Source: Clostridiaceae bacterium HFYG-1003
Lineage (GTDB): Bacteria; Bacillota; Clostridia; Clostridiales; Clostridiaceae
Length of the DNA: 64,000 bases
Direction of reading: 5' to 3'
Assembly (NCBI GenBank): GCA_024579835.1
Contig: CP102060.1
Span: 1,550,001-1,614,000 of the forward strand
Both the position numbers and the translations under genes were made by a program. Each line of letters begins with the position of its first letter. Positions within the stretch are counted from its first letter, which is position 1. Positions 52,984 through 62,544 of the stretch are shown here, piece by piece. The notes under the pieces were generated by a model. The model worked only from the letters and a program-made list of their open reading frames with translations. It had not been told where the DNA came from and did no database searches.

Positions 52984-53775
52984 TTATCGGTCAGCCAGGG
53001 CGTTCAGCTGGTCTTTGATTTCCGAGAAGGAAATCCCCTGTTCCAGGCAGTAAGCCTTGATTGTGGTATTGCCGGGGGGCATCGCAGCCCCAAGGATCGT
53101 TTCAATCTGAACTTGGGTGATGCCTGCATCCAGGACTTGCTGGAATGTCGTGGCTCCCTTTACTAAAGGTTCCACATGATCCGCCGCCGTGGTTTTTGGT
53201 GTCGTGGAACTGCCCGACCCACTGGGTGATGTGGTGGAAATGCCGGACCCACTCAATGGTGTGGTGTCCGTCCCATCAACAGTCGGTTGGGAAAGGTCCT
53301 GGAGATGAGCGTCGATGTATTCCTTTTGCTCACTGGTGAGCCTGCTGTTGGACTTCAGGAGAATCTCCCGGGCCGGTGCGGGCAGATACGTATCGCCATC
53401 CAGTTCCGCTGGCAGTCCTTTATACAGTGCAACGAACAGCTGAACCGACCCATTGCCGATCTCATGGGGGAGATCCGGATACATTTCTTCGAGAACCTTG
53501 GTCTGTATGGTGGTACCGTCCGTCCCTGCCGGTATGCCAAAGGCGTCATAAAGATCCGAAAGTTTGACTTGGAACAGCTCCGTTACTTCCGTAAAGGTGT
53601 AGGAGCCTCGGATATCGGCGGGATTATACTGTCCCTTAAACTCCCCGTCCGGAAAGGTCACCGGGGTTTTCGTGGATTTCGTGGTCCAGAGATCTGTCAG
53701 GATGGTTGCCCCAATCCCGCCAAAGATCAGCAGGAATACAGTCAGCGCGAGAAATCTTGAAGTGATCTTTTTCAT
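52984..53775 (-). CDS. Membrane-anchored protein with two similar helical domains, function unknown
   Basis: A 263-residue protein with one N-terminal transmembrane segment (8-28) and an extracytoplasmic remainder. Two parts resemble each other: IRGSYTFTEVTELFQV...FGIP (about 55-85) and VKGATTFQQVLDAGITQ...AAMPP (about 205-235), separated by a Gly/Ser/Thr/Pro linker (about 165-195). It overlaps the NapH-like gene by four bases (ATGA), so the two are translationally coupled and probably form one complex. Confidence 0.65.
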   Translation of the reverse strand: MKKITSRFLALTVFLLIFGGIGATILTDLWTTKSTKTPVTFPDGEFKGQYNPADIRGSYTFTEVTELFQVKLSDLYDAFGIPAGTDGTTIQTKVLEEMYPDLPHEIGNGSVQLFVALYKGLPAELDGDTYLPAPAREILLKSNSRLTSEQKEYIDAHLQDLSQPTVDGTDTTPLSGSGISTTSPSGSGSSTTPKTTAADHVEPLVKGATTFQQVLDAGITQVQIETILGAAMPPGNTTIKAYCLEQGISFSEIKDQLNALADR

Positions 53776-54623
53776 GCTTTTTCCTCCCCCTTCGTGTCTG
53801 GCTGGATCATGAAGATGCCATTCATCAGATTTACGGTGTCAGGGACTGGACAAGCCTGCTCCGAGGTGCACTCCAGACAGCTGATGCAGTGGAGATCTGT
53901 GACCTTTCCCTTGTTCGATACCACGATTCCCATGGGGCAGCTTTTGTCGCACTGGTGGCAGCTGATGCAGGTCGAATCGTTCCGCCGGATGCTGAAGATC
54001 CTGACTTTATTGGACAGCCCCAGCAAAGCCCCATAGGGGCAGGCATACCGGCACCAGGGCCTGGATACGGCCAGTGAAGCCGCCATGGTAATGAGCAGAA
54101 TGATAAGTCCGGGGATCGCTGCTTCCGAGGACCAGAACGAGAAGAGCGCATTGTAGGGATCAATCTCCGCAAACATAAGGTATCCCGACCGGGCGGTAAC
54201 ATAAACGACCCAGATGAGCACGAGGTAGCGGGCATATTTTAAAACCTTGTCGACGCTTGCCGGGATCACCTGACTGAAGTGTTTCCCAAGGAGTTTTTTT
54301 CCAAGCTTGCCGATCCACTCCTGAAAGGATCCCAGGGGGCAGACCCAACCACAGAAGACAGGCCCGAACAGGATCGCCAGGAGAAAGACTAGCACCATCA
54401 GGATCACGGAGGACATATGGATTTTCTGGACGAAGGTTCCGAGGGTACCCAGATTATACAGGGTCACCACGCCGCCGAAGGGACAAAGGGCATGCAGCGA
54501 AGCATCGGCTAACAATGGAATTCCCCGGCCGGCTTCTGCCAGGGTGTGATTGACGGCGATGAGGCCGATGAGCGTGAAAAAGAAGATCTGGACATAAAGT
54601 CTGAGTTTTGGTTTTCGTTTCAT
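53772..54623 (-). CDS. NapH/CcoG-like membrane protein with 4Fe-4S clusters
   Basis: A 283-residue protein with about five transmembrane segments. FCGWVCPLGSFQEW (about 87-100) and CRYACPYGA (about 185) are the membrane-side cysteine motifs of the NapH/RdxA group, and two C-terminal ferredoxin sites (CISCHQCDKSCP and CISCLECTSEQACP, about 212-255) follow. Such proteins shuttle electrons between quinone or cytoplasmic donors and exported enzymes. Here the partner is the unusual protein at 52984; no nitrate reductase is present. It lies downstream of a two-component pair. Confidence 0.85.
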   Translation of the reverse strand: MKRKPKLRLYVQIFFFTLIGLIAVNHTLAEAGRGIPLLADASLHALCPFGGVVTLYNLGTLGTFVQKIHMSSVILMVLVFLLAILFGPVFCGWVCPLGSFQEWIGKLGKKLLGKHFSQVIPASVDKVLKYARYLVLIWVVYVTARSGYLMFAEIDPYNALFSFWSSEAAIPGLIILLITMAASLAVSRPWCRYACPYGALLGLSNKVRIFSIRRNDSTCISCHQCDKSCPMGIVVSNKGKVTDLHCISCLECTSEQACPVPDTVNLMNGIFMIQPDTKGEEKA

Positions 54624-54742
54624 AATGATTCCCCCACATGATCGAATCCGTTTCTTTTACATTCAAATCATATCGCGAATATGTGATGGATCTGTGAGGT
54701 GTTTTCGTCAAAACTGAGCGATTGTGATGTCAGCCGGCGGGA

Positions 54743-56119
54743 TCAGCGGGCTATGCGGGCAGCAAAGAACAGGCTGGCTCCGCCGGTATCCAGATTCTGT
54801 GCACCATAGGAGAATCCATGGGACTCCAGGATGCTTTTCACGATGGCCAGGCCAAGGCCGGTTCCGATGTTCGTGGATTTGGCACCTTTGTAATATCTTT
54901 CCCAGATCCGGGCAAGTTCTTCCGGCGGGATCCCCGGACCGTCATCTGCTACCCGCAGTTCGACCTGATCCTCCTTCTTAGAAACCGAAATTGTGACCGT
55001 CTCGCGGGCATAGCGAATGGCATTGCTCAGCAAGTTGACTAAAACCTGTTCCATATACCGCCGGTCAGCTCGAATGGTGCAGCCAGTCTCCAGTTCGAGC
55101 GTCAGACGGATTCCGGAACGGTCCGAGAGATCCATGAAGCGCTCTGATATCTGACGGGCCAGTTCCGACAGATCCACCCGGTCAAGCGAGAGCGTCACAA
55201 CACCGGAATCCAGACGTGACATGCTGAGAATGTCATCCACCAGCCGGGACAGCCGGTCAGTCTCCTGGATGATGATCCCCAGCTGCCTGGTTCGCTTGTC
55301 TGAATCATGACCGGTGACGTCCCGCAAGGTTTCGGCATACCCTTTAATCAGGCTCAGCGGTGTGCGAAGTTCATGCGAGATGTTGCCGATCAGCTCCTTC
55401 CGGAGCTGCTCAGTTCGTCCCAGCTCATGCCCCATCTCCCTGATATCGCGGGACAGAGCAGCGATCTCGTCGTTTCCTGTCACTGCGAAATCCTGAGCGA
55501 AGCCCCCCTGAGCAATGGCCCGGGTATAGGTTGACAGGTTCTGAATCGGCCTGACAAAACGTCTGGAAAGAACCAGTGACAGGAGAAAAGCTATGACCAG
55601 CAAAATACCGGTGACATAGGCGAGCTGACTTTTCAGGATGGATACGGTGTCTGCCACCGGAGCCAGAGGAACAGCGGCGGCCAGGACCCCGTCGCCAGAG
55701 GGACAGGCCACTACCAGAAAGTGAGCCCCGGTCCGCGTCCGCTCTTCCTTTACCGTCACGGTTTTGGTCTGGATGGTTTGCTCGGCCAGTTCTCTCATGT
55801 GTTTATCGTAAAACTTACCGGTTCCTTCGCCTGACTCGCGGCCAGCCTCCAAGATTACCGTTCCCTGGCTGTCATAGAGACCGAGCACTGAATGGTAGAC
55901 CTCGGCTATCTCCTGAATTTCTATGGTCAGTCCCGGTTCCTCCCACCCCACGGTATTGATTCGAGCCGCGACGGCGGATACCTTATCCTGCATCAGCCGG
56001 ATCTGTCGGGTGCTGTAAAAGTCCTCCAGAAATACGATCTGGAAGAGCCACAGGCAGGCCAGCATGATCGTGACCAGAATCATCATGCCCTGAAAAAGCT
56101 TCAGCGAGATGCCCTTCAT
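54743..56119 (-). CDS. Sensor histidine kinase
   Basis: A 458-residue kinase. Two transmembrane segments (about 10-30 and 163-185) flank a ~130-residue extracytoplasmic sensor. HAMP follows (about 187-240), then HisKA with the phospho-accepting His in NISHELRTPLS (about 250) and HATPase motifs NAIRYA, DDGPGIP and GTGLGLAI. The gene overlaps the response regulator by four bases. The gap of 119 bases to the NapH-like gene suggests shared regulation. Confidence 0.92.
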   Translation of the reverse strand: MKGISLKLFQGMMILVTIMLACLWLFQIVFLEDFYSTRQIRLMQDKVSAVAARINTVGWEEPGLTIEIQEIAEVYHSVLGLYDSQGTVILEAGRESGEGTGKFYDKHMRELAEQTIQTKTVTVKEERTRTGAHFLVVACPSGDGVLAAAVPLAPVADTVSILKSQLAYVTGILLVIAFLLSLVLSRRFVRPIQNLSTYTRAIAQGGFAQDFAVTGNDEIAALSRDIREMGHELGRTEQLRKELIGNISHELRTPLSLIKGYAETLRDVTGHDSDKRTRQLGIIIQETDRLSRLVDDILSMSRLDSGVVTLSLDRVDLSELARQISERFMDLSDRSGIRLTLELETGCTIRADRRYMEQVLVNLLSNAIRYARETVTISVSKKEDQVELRVADDGPGIPPEELARIWERYYKGAKSTNIGTGLGLAIVKSILESHGFSYGAQNLDTGGASLFFAARIAR

Positions 56120-56807
56120 GGTTTCACCTCCGGATCCAGCCGATAACCATGGCCCCAGACGGTGACGATGAGCCTTCGCTCCTCCTGCAGACGCTCGCGG
56201 AGCTGTTTGATGTGAGTGTCAACTGTCCGGCTGTCCCCCTGAAAATCCACCCCCCAGACAGCCGTCAGGAGATGCTCTCTGGAAAATGCCTTTCCTGGGT
56301 GCTTTGCTAAAAAATAAAGGAGATCAAACTCTTTCGGTGTCAGCGAAACAGCCTCTCCGCCCAGGAGCACCCTGCGACTATCCGGATCAATCCTGAGCTC
56401 ACCAATGGCAAGCCATGAGCCCCAGGACAGGCCTGCCTGCGCTTTCCTGGAAGTAATAGCCCGGATCCGGGCCAGGAGCTCACGGGGGCTGAAGGGCTTG
56501 ACCATATAGTCATCAATGCCCATCTCAAAGCCTAGCAGTTTGTCGTATTCCTCTCCCCGAGCCGACAGCATGATGATAGGGACATCCGAGATGCTTCGAA
56601 TGCTTCTGGTTGCGGACCAGCCATCCATCCCGGGCATCATGATATCCAGAACCACGATGTCGTAGTCTTTCAATGTCAGCATTTCCAATGCCATGACCCC
56701 ATCTGACGCTTCATCCGCGCCTGATAGTCTCCTGACGCCATATATTCCCTGATCAGATCCCGGATCCCCGCCTCATCATCCACCAGCAGAACTTTCAAAC
56801 CAGCCAT
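56116..56807 (-). pseudogene. OmpR-family response regulator, frameshifted in the receiver domain
   Basis: The ATG at 56807 behind a GGGGGAAGGG site reads MAGLKVLLVDDEAGIRDLI, the start of a receiver domain, but runs to a stop after ~44 codons. The continuation ADEASDGVMALEMLTL..VVLDIMMPGMDG (phospho-accepting Asp) lies in the neighbouring frame, as do VKPF (the conserved Lys) and the C-terminal winged helix (TPKEFDLLYFLAKHPG...TVDTHIKQLRERL). One missing base at about 56717-56724 explains it. The kinase partner is intact. Error or true loss cannot be told apart. Confidence 0.85.
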
Positions 56808-57162
56808 ATCCCTTCCCCCTTTCTCCTGATGATAACACCACTTTCCCCTCAAATCATCAGTACCCTGCTCCGGAAGATGCCATTCTTATACGAATGGCTC
56901 AGCCCATCATTTGCTCTACTCTCGGTGGATTTCATTGCAAATCATCCGGCAGACCATTTCATGGGTTCCAGGATTTCCCCTCATCGCCCGGAACAAGTGA
57001 TAACCCAGAAAATCGCTTCATTCAGGGCGTTCCATCTGTTTTATCGATCTACTGTGATTCTAAGTGATCGCTTCATAATCAAACTGAGAGTCTTATTCGT
57101 TTAACCAATGGAAATACGGCCTCCTCCAACAGCCGATGAATCCATAAATAGTCAAATTAAGA
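56808..57162. other. Intergenic region without a supported gene
   Basis: The forward frame at 56829-57104 has no ribosome site or recognisable content. Nothing else is seen before the terminator below. Confidence 0.4.
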
Positions 57163-57206
57163 ATCCCCAACTCCTGATCAGTGAGCAATGATCAGAAGGT
57201 GGGGAT
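57163..57206 (-). terminator. Terminator of the SRPBCC/MFS genes
   Basis: ATCCCC/GGGGAT and CTGATCA/TGATCAG form a two-part stem 32 bases after the minus-strand stop at 57238; the minus strand continues with TTAATTTG. Confidence 0.7.
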
Positions 57207-57237
57207 GATCAAATGATCTTTCATTCGACTGAATCAA

Positions 57238-57675
57238 TTATGCCCTGGATTCTGCCAGCTGCTTAATCCGCTCCATCACCAGTGGAAGTCTGGTCTCAAA
57301 AATTTCCACCAGCTCCTCAGGAACATCAGTCCTCAGAACCAATGTGGTTATTCCATGATGTTCTGTCAATGAGTAGCTTTCTTTCCCTCCGGTCCATTCT
57401 TTCTCGCGATCTTCGATCCCGTTTCCCTGGGTGTCTGCCGCATGCTGGAACAGGACATATTCAAAAGGACGGAGCTGTTCAATCAAACTGGTTACCCCAT
57501 AGCCATTCACAGAGGAAATGAACTGGATTTGATTTCCCAGCTCCATCTCTCCTTCCAGATACGTCCCTTCGTCGATGATATTTGCCCAGTCCCGGAACGT
57601 CTCGTCGTTCCAGAGAACTGCCCAGACGCTTTCTTTGGAAGCCTGTATATGAATTGTGAGTTGAAGTTCTTTCAT
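57238..57675 (-). CDS. SRPBCC (START-like) domain protein
   Basis: A 145-residue ligand-binding-fold protein of the SRPBCC/Activator of Hsp90-like group: IHIQASKESVWAVLWNDETF is the typical first strand and helix, and a long C-terminal helix closes the fold. Its ligand is unknown. The frame extends into the MFS gene; the ATG at 57675 with AAGGA eight bases upstream is chosen. It begins four bases after the MFS gene stop, so the two are co-transcribed. Confidence 0.8.
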   Translation of the reverse strand: MKELQLTIHIQASKESVWAVLWNDETFRDWANIIDEGTYLEGEMELGNQIQFISSVNGYGVTSLIEQLRPFEYVLFQHAADTQGNGIEDREKEWTGGKESYSLTEHHGITTLVLRTDVPEELVEIFETRLPLVMERIKQLAESRA

Positions 57676-57679
57676 CAGA

Positions 57680-58930
57680 TCATTCCTTTCTGTTTCGTTT
57701 AATGTGCTCAGCTTCATTTGCAGACAACCCAGCGCCTGATCCGCTGTGGTGATCCCTGTTCCCGGATCCCTTCACCTTCCCAAAGAAGATAAACAGGAAA
57801 CCGGCGCAGACTGCCAGAATCGCCCCAAAGAGAAACGGGGCACTGGGATCTATATGGGTCCTTAAAAGTCCCGCAAGCAATGAGGAAAAGAATGTGCAGA
57901 TGCCCATGATTGTCTGGTAGGCCCCAAAGGATGTGGCAATCACCTCTTGACTGGCTGTCTGAGTGATATAAGCCTTGCTGATCCCTTCGGTCAGGGCCAT
58001 ATAGACACCATACAATGCAAAGAGGAACCAGATCATCGTGGTGGACTGATTGATTCCCAACAGGAAATAAGTGACCGCAAACAGGAAGAAGCCTCCTGCC
58101 AGCAATTTCCCAGCCCCCAGCGCATCGCTTAATGATCCGGTGAAATAAGACAGGAGCGAATAAACCAGGTTAAATACGACATACGCCAGAATGGTTGAAG
58201 TGGTGGACATGCCCAAGGATTGTGCCCGCAGGATTAAAAAAACGTCTGAGCTATTTCCGATGGCGAACACCGCGCTGACAATCAGAAACACCTTATATTC
58301 AAAAGTCAGATTCGAAAGTCTGAACTGAGGCGGATGTTGACAGGAGGCCGGTGCCTTCTCTCGAACAAATATCACCAGCAGAATCACCCCAATGATTCCT
58401 GGGATCAGGGCAAGAATGAAGATGGACCGCAGGTTATTCCCACCGAAGCGATTCATCAGCAGGATTGCCGCCAACGGACCGATCGCAGCCCCGGCGGTGT
58501 CCAGCGCACGGTGAAATCCAAAAGCCTTTCCCACATTCTCCCTGGCTGAACTTTCCGCGATCAGTGCATCCCTGGCTGACGTTCTGATGCCCTTTCCGAA
58601 TCGGTCCAGAAATCGCCCAAGCAGGATCATCGGCCAGCCCAGCGCTAGTCCGAGAACCAGCTTGGAGATCGTGGACAGTGAGTAGCCCAATACTGTAAAG
58701 ATCTTTCGCTTTTGGAATCGATCTGACAGCCAGCCGGATACAACCTTAAGAAAGCTGGCGGTGGATTCTGCAATTCCTTCGATGAGCCCTACCAGCTCAA
58801 CCGGGGCTCCCAAAACGGAAGTAAGGAATATGGGGATGATGGGATAAACCATCTCTGATGCCACATCATTAAAAAAGCTGACGATTCCTAGAACAACGAC
58901 ATTGACTGAGAGTGATTTTTTGTCTTTCAT
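57680..58930 (-). CDS. MFS transporter
   Basis: A 416-residue major facilitator with about twelve transmembrane helices. The loop 2-3 motif appears as GWLSDRFQKRKIF (about 65-77). GKGIRTSARDALIA (about 107) matches the subgroup of unknown MFS transporters with GxGxRTxxRD. The frame reaches 59005; the ATG at 58930 behind AAGGGGACTT is preferred. The substrate cannot be inferred. Confidence 0.87.
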   Translation of the reverse strand: MKDKKSLSVNVVVLGIVSFFNDVASEMVYPIIPIFLTSVLGAPVELVGLIEGIAESTASFLKVVSGWLSDRFQKRKIFTVLGYSLSTISKLVLGLALGWPMILLGRFLDRFGKGIRTSARDALIAESSARENVGKAFGFHRALDTAGAAIGPLAAILLMNRFGGNNLRSIFILALIPGIIGVILLVIFVREKAPASCQHPPQFRLSNLTFEYKVFLIVSAVFAIGNSSDVFLILRAQSLGMSTTSTILAYVVFNLVYSLLSYFTGSLSDALGAGKLLAGGFFLFAVTYFLLGINQSTTMIWFLFALYGVYMALTEGISKAYITQTASQEVIATSFGAYQTIMGICTFFSSLLAGLLRTHIDPSAPFLFGAILAVCAGFLFIFFGKVKGSGNRDHHSGSGAGLSANEAEHIKRNRKE

Positions 58931-59132
58931 AAGTCCCCTTTGCTGCTTGACCTGCATGATCGCAGCTAATGTATTCGAAACAACCCTTTCAGGTTTGGAT
59001 TCCATTCGCAGCAGAACAGATTCTTCCGCTGCAAATCGATGTTAGCCCCTTCCGGTTTTCCATCACAGAGATCACCGATGTGATGACTACTAAAGTGCCC
59101 CCCTATTGTCAAGACACGGATTTTGATTTCAT

Positions 59133-59951
59133 CCGAACACCTTGTTCAGGCTGCGTGATAGGTTGATTGGTTCTGGCAGAAAGCATAGTGGGTAAGGCCC
59201 CCCAGGGATGCATGCGGACGAATGGTGTTGTAGGTGTGGATGTACTTTCTGATCCCTGTGATCAGAACCGCTCGGTCCGTACATTATCCAGTGCCTGTCC
59301 TTTGCCATCCATGGAGACCTTAACACCGCAGGAGTCCAGGAGCTTAAGGTAGGCGGGACAGGTGAAGTGGCTCCCCTGATCCGAGTTCATGATCTCGGGC
59401 TTTCGCTCGCACAAGGCACGCCTAAGGCAGCGCAGGACAAACTCCTTCTCGAGGCTATAGCTGATCTCATAGTCGACGATCCTGCGGCTGAACCAGTCGA
59501 TGATGACGAACAGGTATAAGAAGCCTTTCTTGAGGGGAACATAGGTGATGTCGATCCCCCATACCTGGTCGATTCGCTCGATAACCAGGTTCCTCAAAAG
59601 GTAGGGCCGGACGTATTGCAAGTGGTAACGTCGGGAGAGGTTCGGGCCATGATACAGGGCCTGGATGTCCATCAGGCGCATCAGGCGCCGAAACCGCTTA
59701 CGGTTGATGTCGTGGCCGGAATTGCGCAGATAGTGGGCTATCTTGCGGTAACCCCAGGCCGGGTGCTCCAGATGGATCTTGTCGATGATCGTCATGAGGG
59801 TAAGATTCTCTTCTGATTCCCCGTGGTCTATCCGGTCCTCCTTTGTACGGTAGACGCTGGTCCTGTTAACGTCATGCAATTCGCACTGACGCTTGACGGT
59901 CAGGGTCTCATTTTCTGAGGTTACGAGTTCGGTGCGCTCCTTGTGGTCCAA
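59133..59951 (-). pseudogene. IS3-family transposase OrfB, broken
   Basis: A DDE integrase-core transposase. The first two catalytic aspartates are in WGIDITYVP and MNSDQGSHF, and E is 36 residues on in DNVRTERF, so the triad is formally present. The frame then stops at 59262. The true C-terminus (GIRKYIHTYNTIRPHASLGG) continues in another frame (59153-59265), with ~20 residues expected between RTERF and this part missing, i.e. a small deletion plus frameshift. The expected entry from OrfA is an A9 run at about 59969. Confidence 0.8.
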
Positions 59952-59981
59952 AGACTTCGTCAGATATTTTTTTTTAGCCAG

Positions 59982-60249
59982 TCACACTCGATGCTGAGCT
60001 GACCGACTTTTTTGCTGCAGGACCGCGATCTCTTCCTCTTTTTGGGCGAGCGCCTCTTCCTGATCGGACGGTCTGCTCTGGAAGATCTGGGCTGCCCGTT
60101 CCTGGAACTGGCGGTGCCAGCTGCTCAACGTGGCAGGTGCGATTTGATGGATCTGGGCTAGTTCATTGAGCGAATGCTGTCCGCTTAAGAGCTCCAGCAC
60201 AACCTTTGCTTTAAAATCAGGGCAATAGATTTTTTTTCTTCTTACTCAT
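59982..60249 (-). pseudogene. IS3-family transposase OrfA, broken
   Basis: Helix-turn-helix OrfA. The ATG at 60249 reads MSKKKKNLL and stops; IYCPDFKAKVVLELLSGQHSLNELA continues in the next frame after an A8 run, one base too long. Near 60010 a further A6 run shifts the frame again (QQKSRSAQHRV instead of QQKVGQLSIECDWLKKK). Both are single-A insertions. Confidence 0.75.
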
Positions 60250-60310
60250 ACTCTCCATTCAATTCGGATGGAACCGGTTTGTCGTGTCTCAATTCCTGGG
60301 ACCATTATAT

Positions 60311-60382
60311 ACTGCCATCACCGCTGCCATCACCGCTGCTGTCACCGCTGCTGTCACCGCTGCTGTCACTGCTGCTGTCACT
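60311..60382. repeat. 12-bp tandem repeat, six units
   Basis: Six contiguous 12-base units of GCTGCTGTCACC type lie between the insertion sequence and queF. The spacer otherwise holds only the terminator below. Confidence 0.92.
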
Positions 60383-60476
60383 GAACATTGTTTCCAGTTT
60401 AATTTAACTATACATCCTGCGTTTCATCGCTGAAAGAGCTCAGATTCAATCAAATGATTCTCTCACGAAATGGAGC

Positions 60477-60513
60477 AACCTGCAGTTCAGCAGAAAATCC
60501 TGAGCTGCAGGTT
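60477..60513 (-). terminator. Terminator of the que operon
   Basis: AACCTGCAGTTCAG pairs with CTGAGCTGCAGGTT (one mismatch), about 100 bases after the queF stop. Confidence 0.7.
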
Positions 60514-60616
60514 GATTCATGGAGATTTCTCTTTCTGTGTGAGTGCGAGCGGTCGGTCGATCAGGGCAATCCCATAAATGCTGGCGAGTGAAAAAACTTG
60601 CGCTGGTATCTTTGAC

Positions 60617-61114
60617 TTATCGGTTGTCAACTTTTTCCGGGTAAAGGTCGTGGTTGACCAGTCGGTTCCAGGCAACTTCCTCCCACCTGGTATCCGCTTT
60701 GCCGTAATTGCAGTAGGGGTCAATGGATATGCCGCCGCGCGGCGTAAATTTACCCCAGACCTCAATATATTTGGGATCCATCCGATTGATCAGATCTTTC
60801 ATAATGATGTTGATGCAGTCTTCATGGAAGTCTCCATGGTTGCGGAAGCTGAATAGATAGAGCTTCAGCGACTTGCTCTCCACCATTTTTAAATCCGGAA
60901 CATAGGAAATGGTAATGGTCGCGAAGTCAGGCTGTCCGGTAATTGGACAAAGGCTGGTAAATTCCGGACAATTGAACTTAACGAAATAATCATTCCCCGG
61001 GTGTTTGTTGTCGAAGACTTCCAGGACTGAGGGGATATAATCCATGCTGTACTTTGTCCCCTGATTTCCCAGCAATGTTATCCCATTCATATCAGATTCG
61101 CTTCTGCCTGTCAT
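60617..61114 (-). CDS. queF: NADPH-dependent 7-cyano-7-deazaguanine reductase
   Basis: A 165-residue QueF that reduces preQ0 to preQ1, the last step before insertion into tRNA. The catalytic cysteine lies in [14 protein letters not shown] (about 56), and the QueF motif [16 protein letters not shown] (about 78-93) is intact. It overlaps queC by four bases (ATGA). Short single-domain form, as in Bacillus. Confidence 0.95.
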   Translation of the reverse strand: MTGRSESDMNGITLLGNQGTKYSMDYIPSVLEVFDNKHPGNDYFVKFNCPEFTSLCPITGQPDFATITISYVPDLKMVESKSLKLYLFSFRNHGDFHEDCINIIMKDLINRMDPKYIEVWGKFTPRGGISIDPYCNYGKADTRWEEVAWNRLVNHDLYPEKVDNR

Positions 61115-61833
61115 TGGCCTGCTGCCTCCTTCAATTGTTTTTCTTGGCTATTCCCTTTCATTGCCGGATCCGGCACGCCGTTGCTCTCAAAAGCTTTCTG
61201 CCGATCCCGGCAGGTTCCGCAGCTTCCGCAGGGTTCCTCTCCTCCCTCATAGCAGCTCCAGGTCAATTCGAAGGGTACGCCCAGTTCCAGTCCTTTCTGA
61301 ACCACTTCAGCCTTATTCCAGGAAACGAAGGGAGCGATGATTTCTACCTGTTCCCCGCTGCCAGCCACAATGGCCTGATTCATTGACTGGTTAAATGCCT
61401 GGCTGCAATCCGGGTAAGCATTACCGGCGGCATCATCTCCATGGGCTCCGTAATAGATGACGCTGCAGCCTCTGGACAAGGCGAGACTGGCAGCCACCGA
61501 CAAAAACAGACCGTTCCGGAAGGGTACATAAGTGGAAACCGGCGCGCCTCCGGTTCTGTCTAATTGAGCTGAATAGGACTCATGAGGTATTACCCCATCA
61601 GAATGACGGAGCAGGGAACAGTCGCTGTACTCGAATATTCTGGCCAGATCCAGCTGAATCAGTTCCACCTGATAGTGCTTGGCTATACGGAAAGCCGCTT
61701 CATTCTCTCTGGTATGCTTCTGGCCATAGAAGATTGACAGGCACAGCACATTCTCCCTGCCATATTCCCTGATGGCCAGCCCAAGGCAGGTCGCACTGTC
61801 AACGCCACCGCTCATTAAAATCAACGCTTTCAT
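61111..61833 (-). CDS. queC: 7-cyano-7-deazaguanine synthase
   Basis: A 240-residue PP-loop enzyme that makes preQ0 from CDG with ATP and ammonia. The loop [13 protein letters not shown] (about 7-19) and the zinc-binding cysteines [15 protein letters not shown] (about 202-216) are present. A GGGGGG-type site precedes the start. It is third in queD-queE-queC-queF. Confidence 0.95.
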   Translation of the reverse strand: MKALILMSGGVDSATCLGLAIREYGRENVLCLSIFYGQKHTRENEAAFRIAKHYQVELIQLDLARIFEYSDCSLLRHSDGVIPHESYSAQLDRTGGAPVSTYVPFRNGLFLSVAASLALSRGCSVIYYGAHGDDAAGNAYPDCSQAFNQSMNQAIVAGSGEQVEIIAPFVSWNKAEVVQKGLELGVPFELTWSCYEGGEEPCGSCGTCRDRQKAFESNGVPDPAMKGNSQEKQLKEAAGQ

Positions 61834-61876
61834 TCAAATCCCCCCAAAAATGATCGGTTCACAATCCTTCACAGCT

Positions 61877-62544
61877 TCAGACTCCTCGTTGATCCGGCGG
61901 CCAGATCACCTTATGCATCTGGATCTGGAGCACAACATTATTCATCAAGTGGTTTTTCATGTAATCCACAACTTCTGACCATTCAATCTGCCCAAAAACG
62001 GTACTGATATGGACCTGACACCGGCTGGTCAACTGGTATTGATCGATGATTTCCCTGGCTCGGTCCAGATCCAATCTACTTCCGGCAACGAATTTCACGG
62101 TATCTTTGGCTGTCAGCCATGAAAAATTCGAAACCAGCATCTTTCCCTCCATCCCGCTTCCCGGGAGCTTATAGTCCATGGTAAAGGCCGGTGGATTGTC
62201 GATCCGGGAAATTTCTGACAGATCCATACTCCCATTGGTTTCAATCTCAACAGACAGTTCGCGGTCTCTTGACATCGCTTCGATGAGTTCTCGTCGATCG
62301 GAATGGAGCAGCGGCTCCCCTCCGGTCAGTGTTACATGATGGATGCCGGTTTCTTTGATATACCGGCAGATCTCCTCTGTATTCATCAGTGTACACGGAA
62401 CCTCTGCATGGTTTGCCCACGCGGTATCGCAATACGTGCAGTTCAGATGCAGCCCTGAAATCGGATAAAGACTGCCAGCTGGCCGGCTCGGGGTCCTTCC
62501 CCGTTGATACTGACAAACTTTTCGACCACTCTATATCTTGTCAT
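61877..62544 (-). pseudogene. queE: 7-carboxy-7-deazaguanine synthase, frameshifted in the radical-SAM motif
   Basis: The ATG at 62544, behind GAGGAG, reads MTRYRVVEKFVSINGEGPRAG...RFQGCI and stops; LNCTYCDTAWAN and the rest (to 61877) follow in the next frame. QueE normally has a CxxxCxxC-type cluster; here GC-[A]-LNCTYC is split, and restoring one A (AAT for AT at 62447-62449) gives GCNLNCTYCD. The rest, including TLTGGEPLLH, looks functional. If real, the pathway from CPH4 to CDG would be lost; the intact neighbours argue for a sequence error. Confidence 0.85.

Larger units (their letters stand above)
59092..60304 (-). mobile_element. Decayed IS3-family insertion sequence
   Basis: The element holds orfA- and orfB-type transposase frames and imperfect ends: AGTGCCCCCCTATTGTCAAG (59094 on) and, on the opposite strand, TGGTCCCAGGAATTGAGACA (to about 60303) share ATTG..AGACACG. 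The boundaries are approximate; a duplicated target site was not found. Several lesions (below) show it is inactive. Confidence 0.75.
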
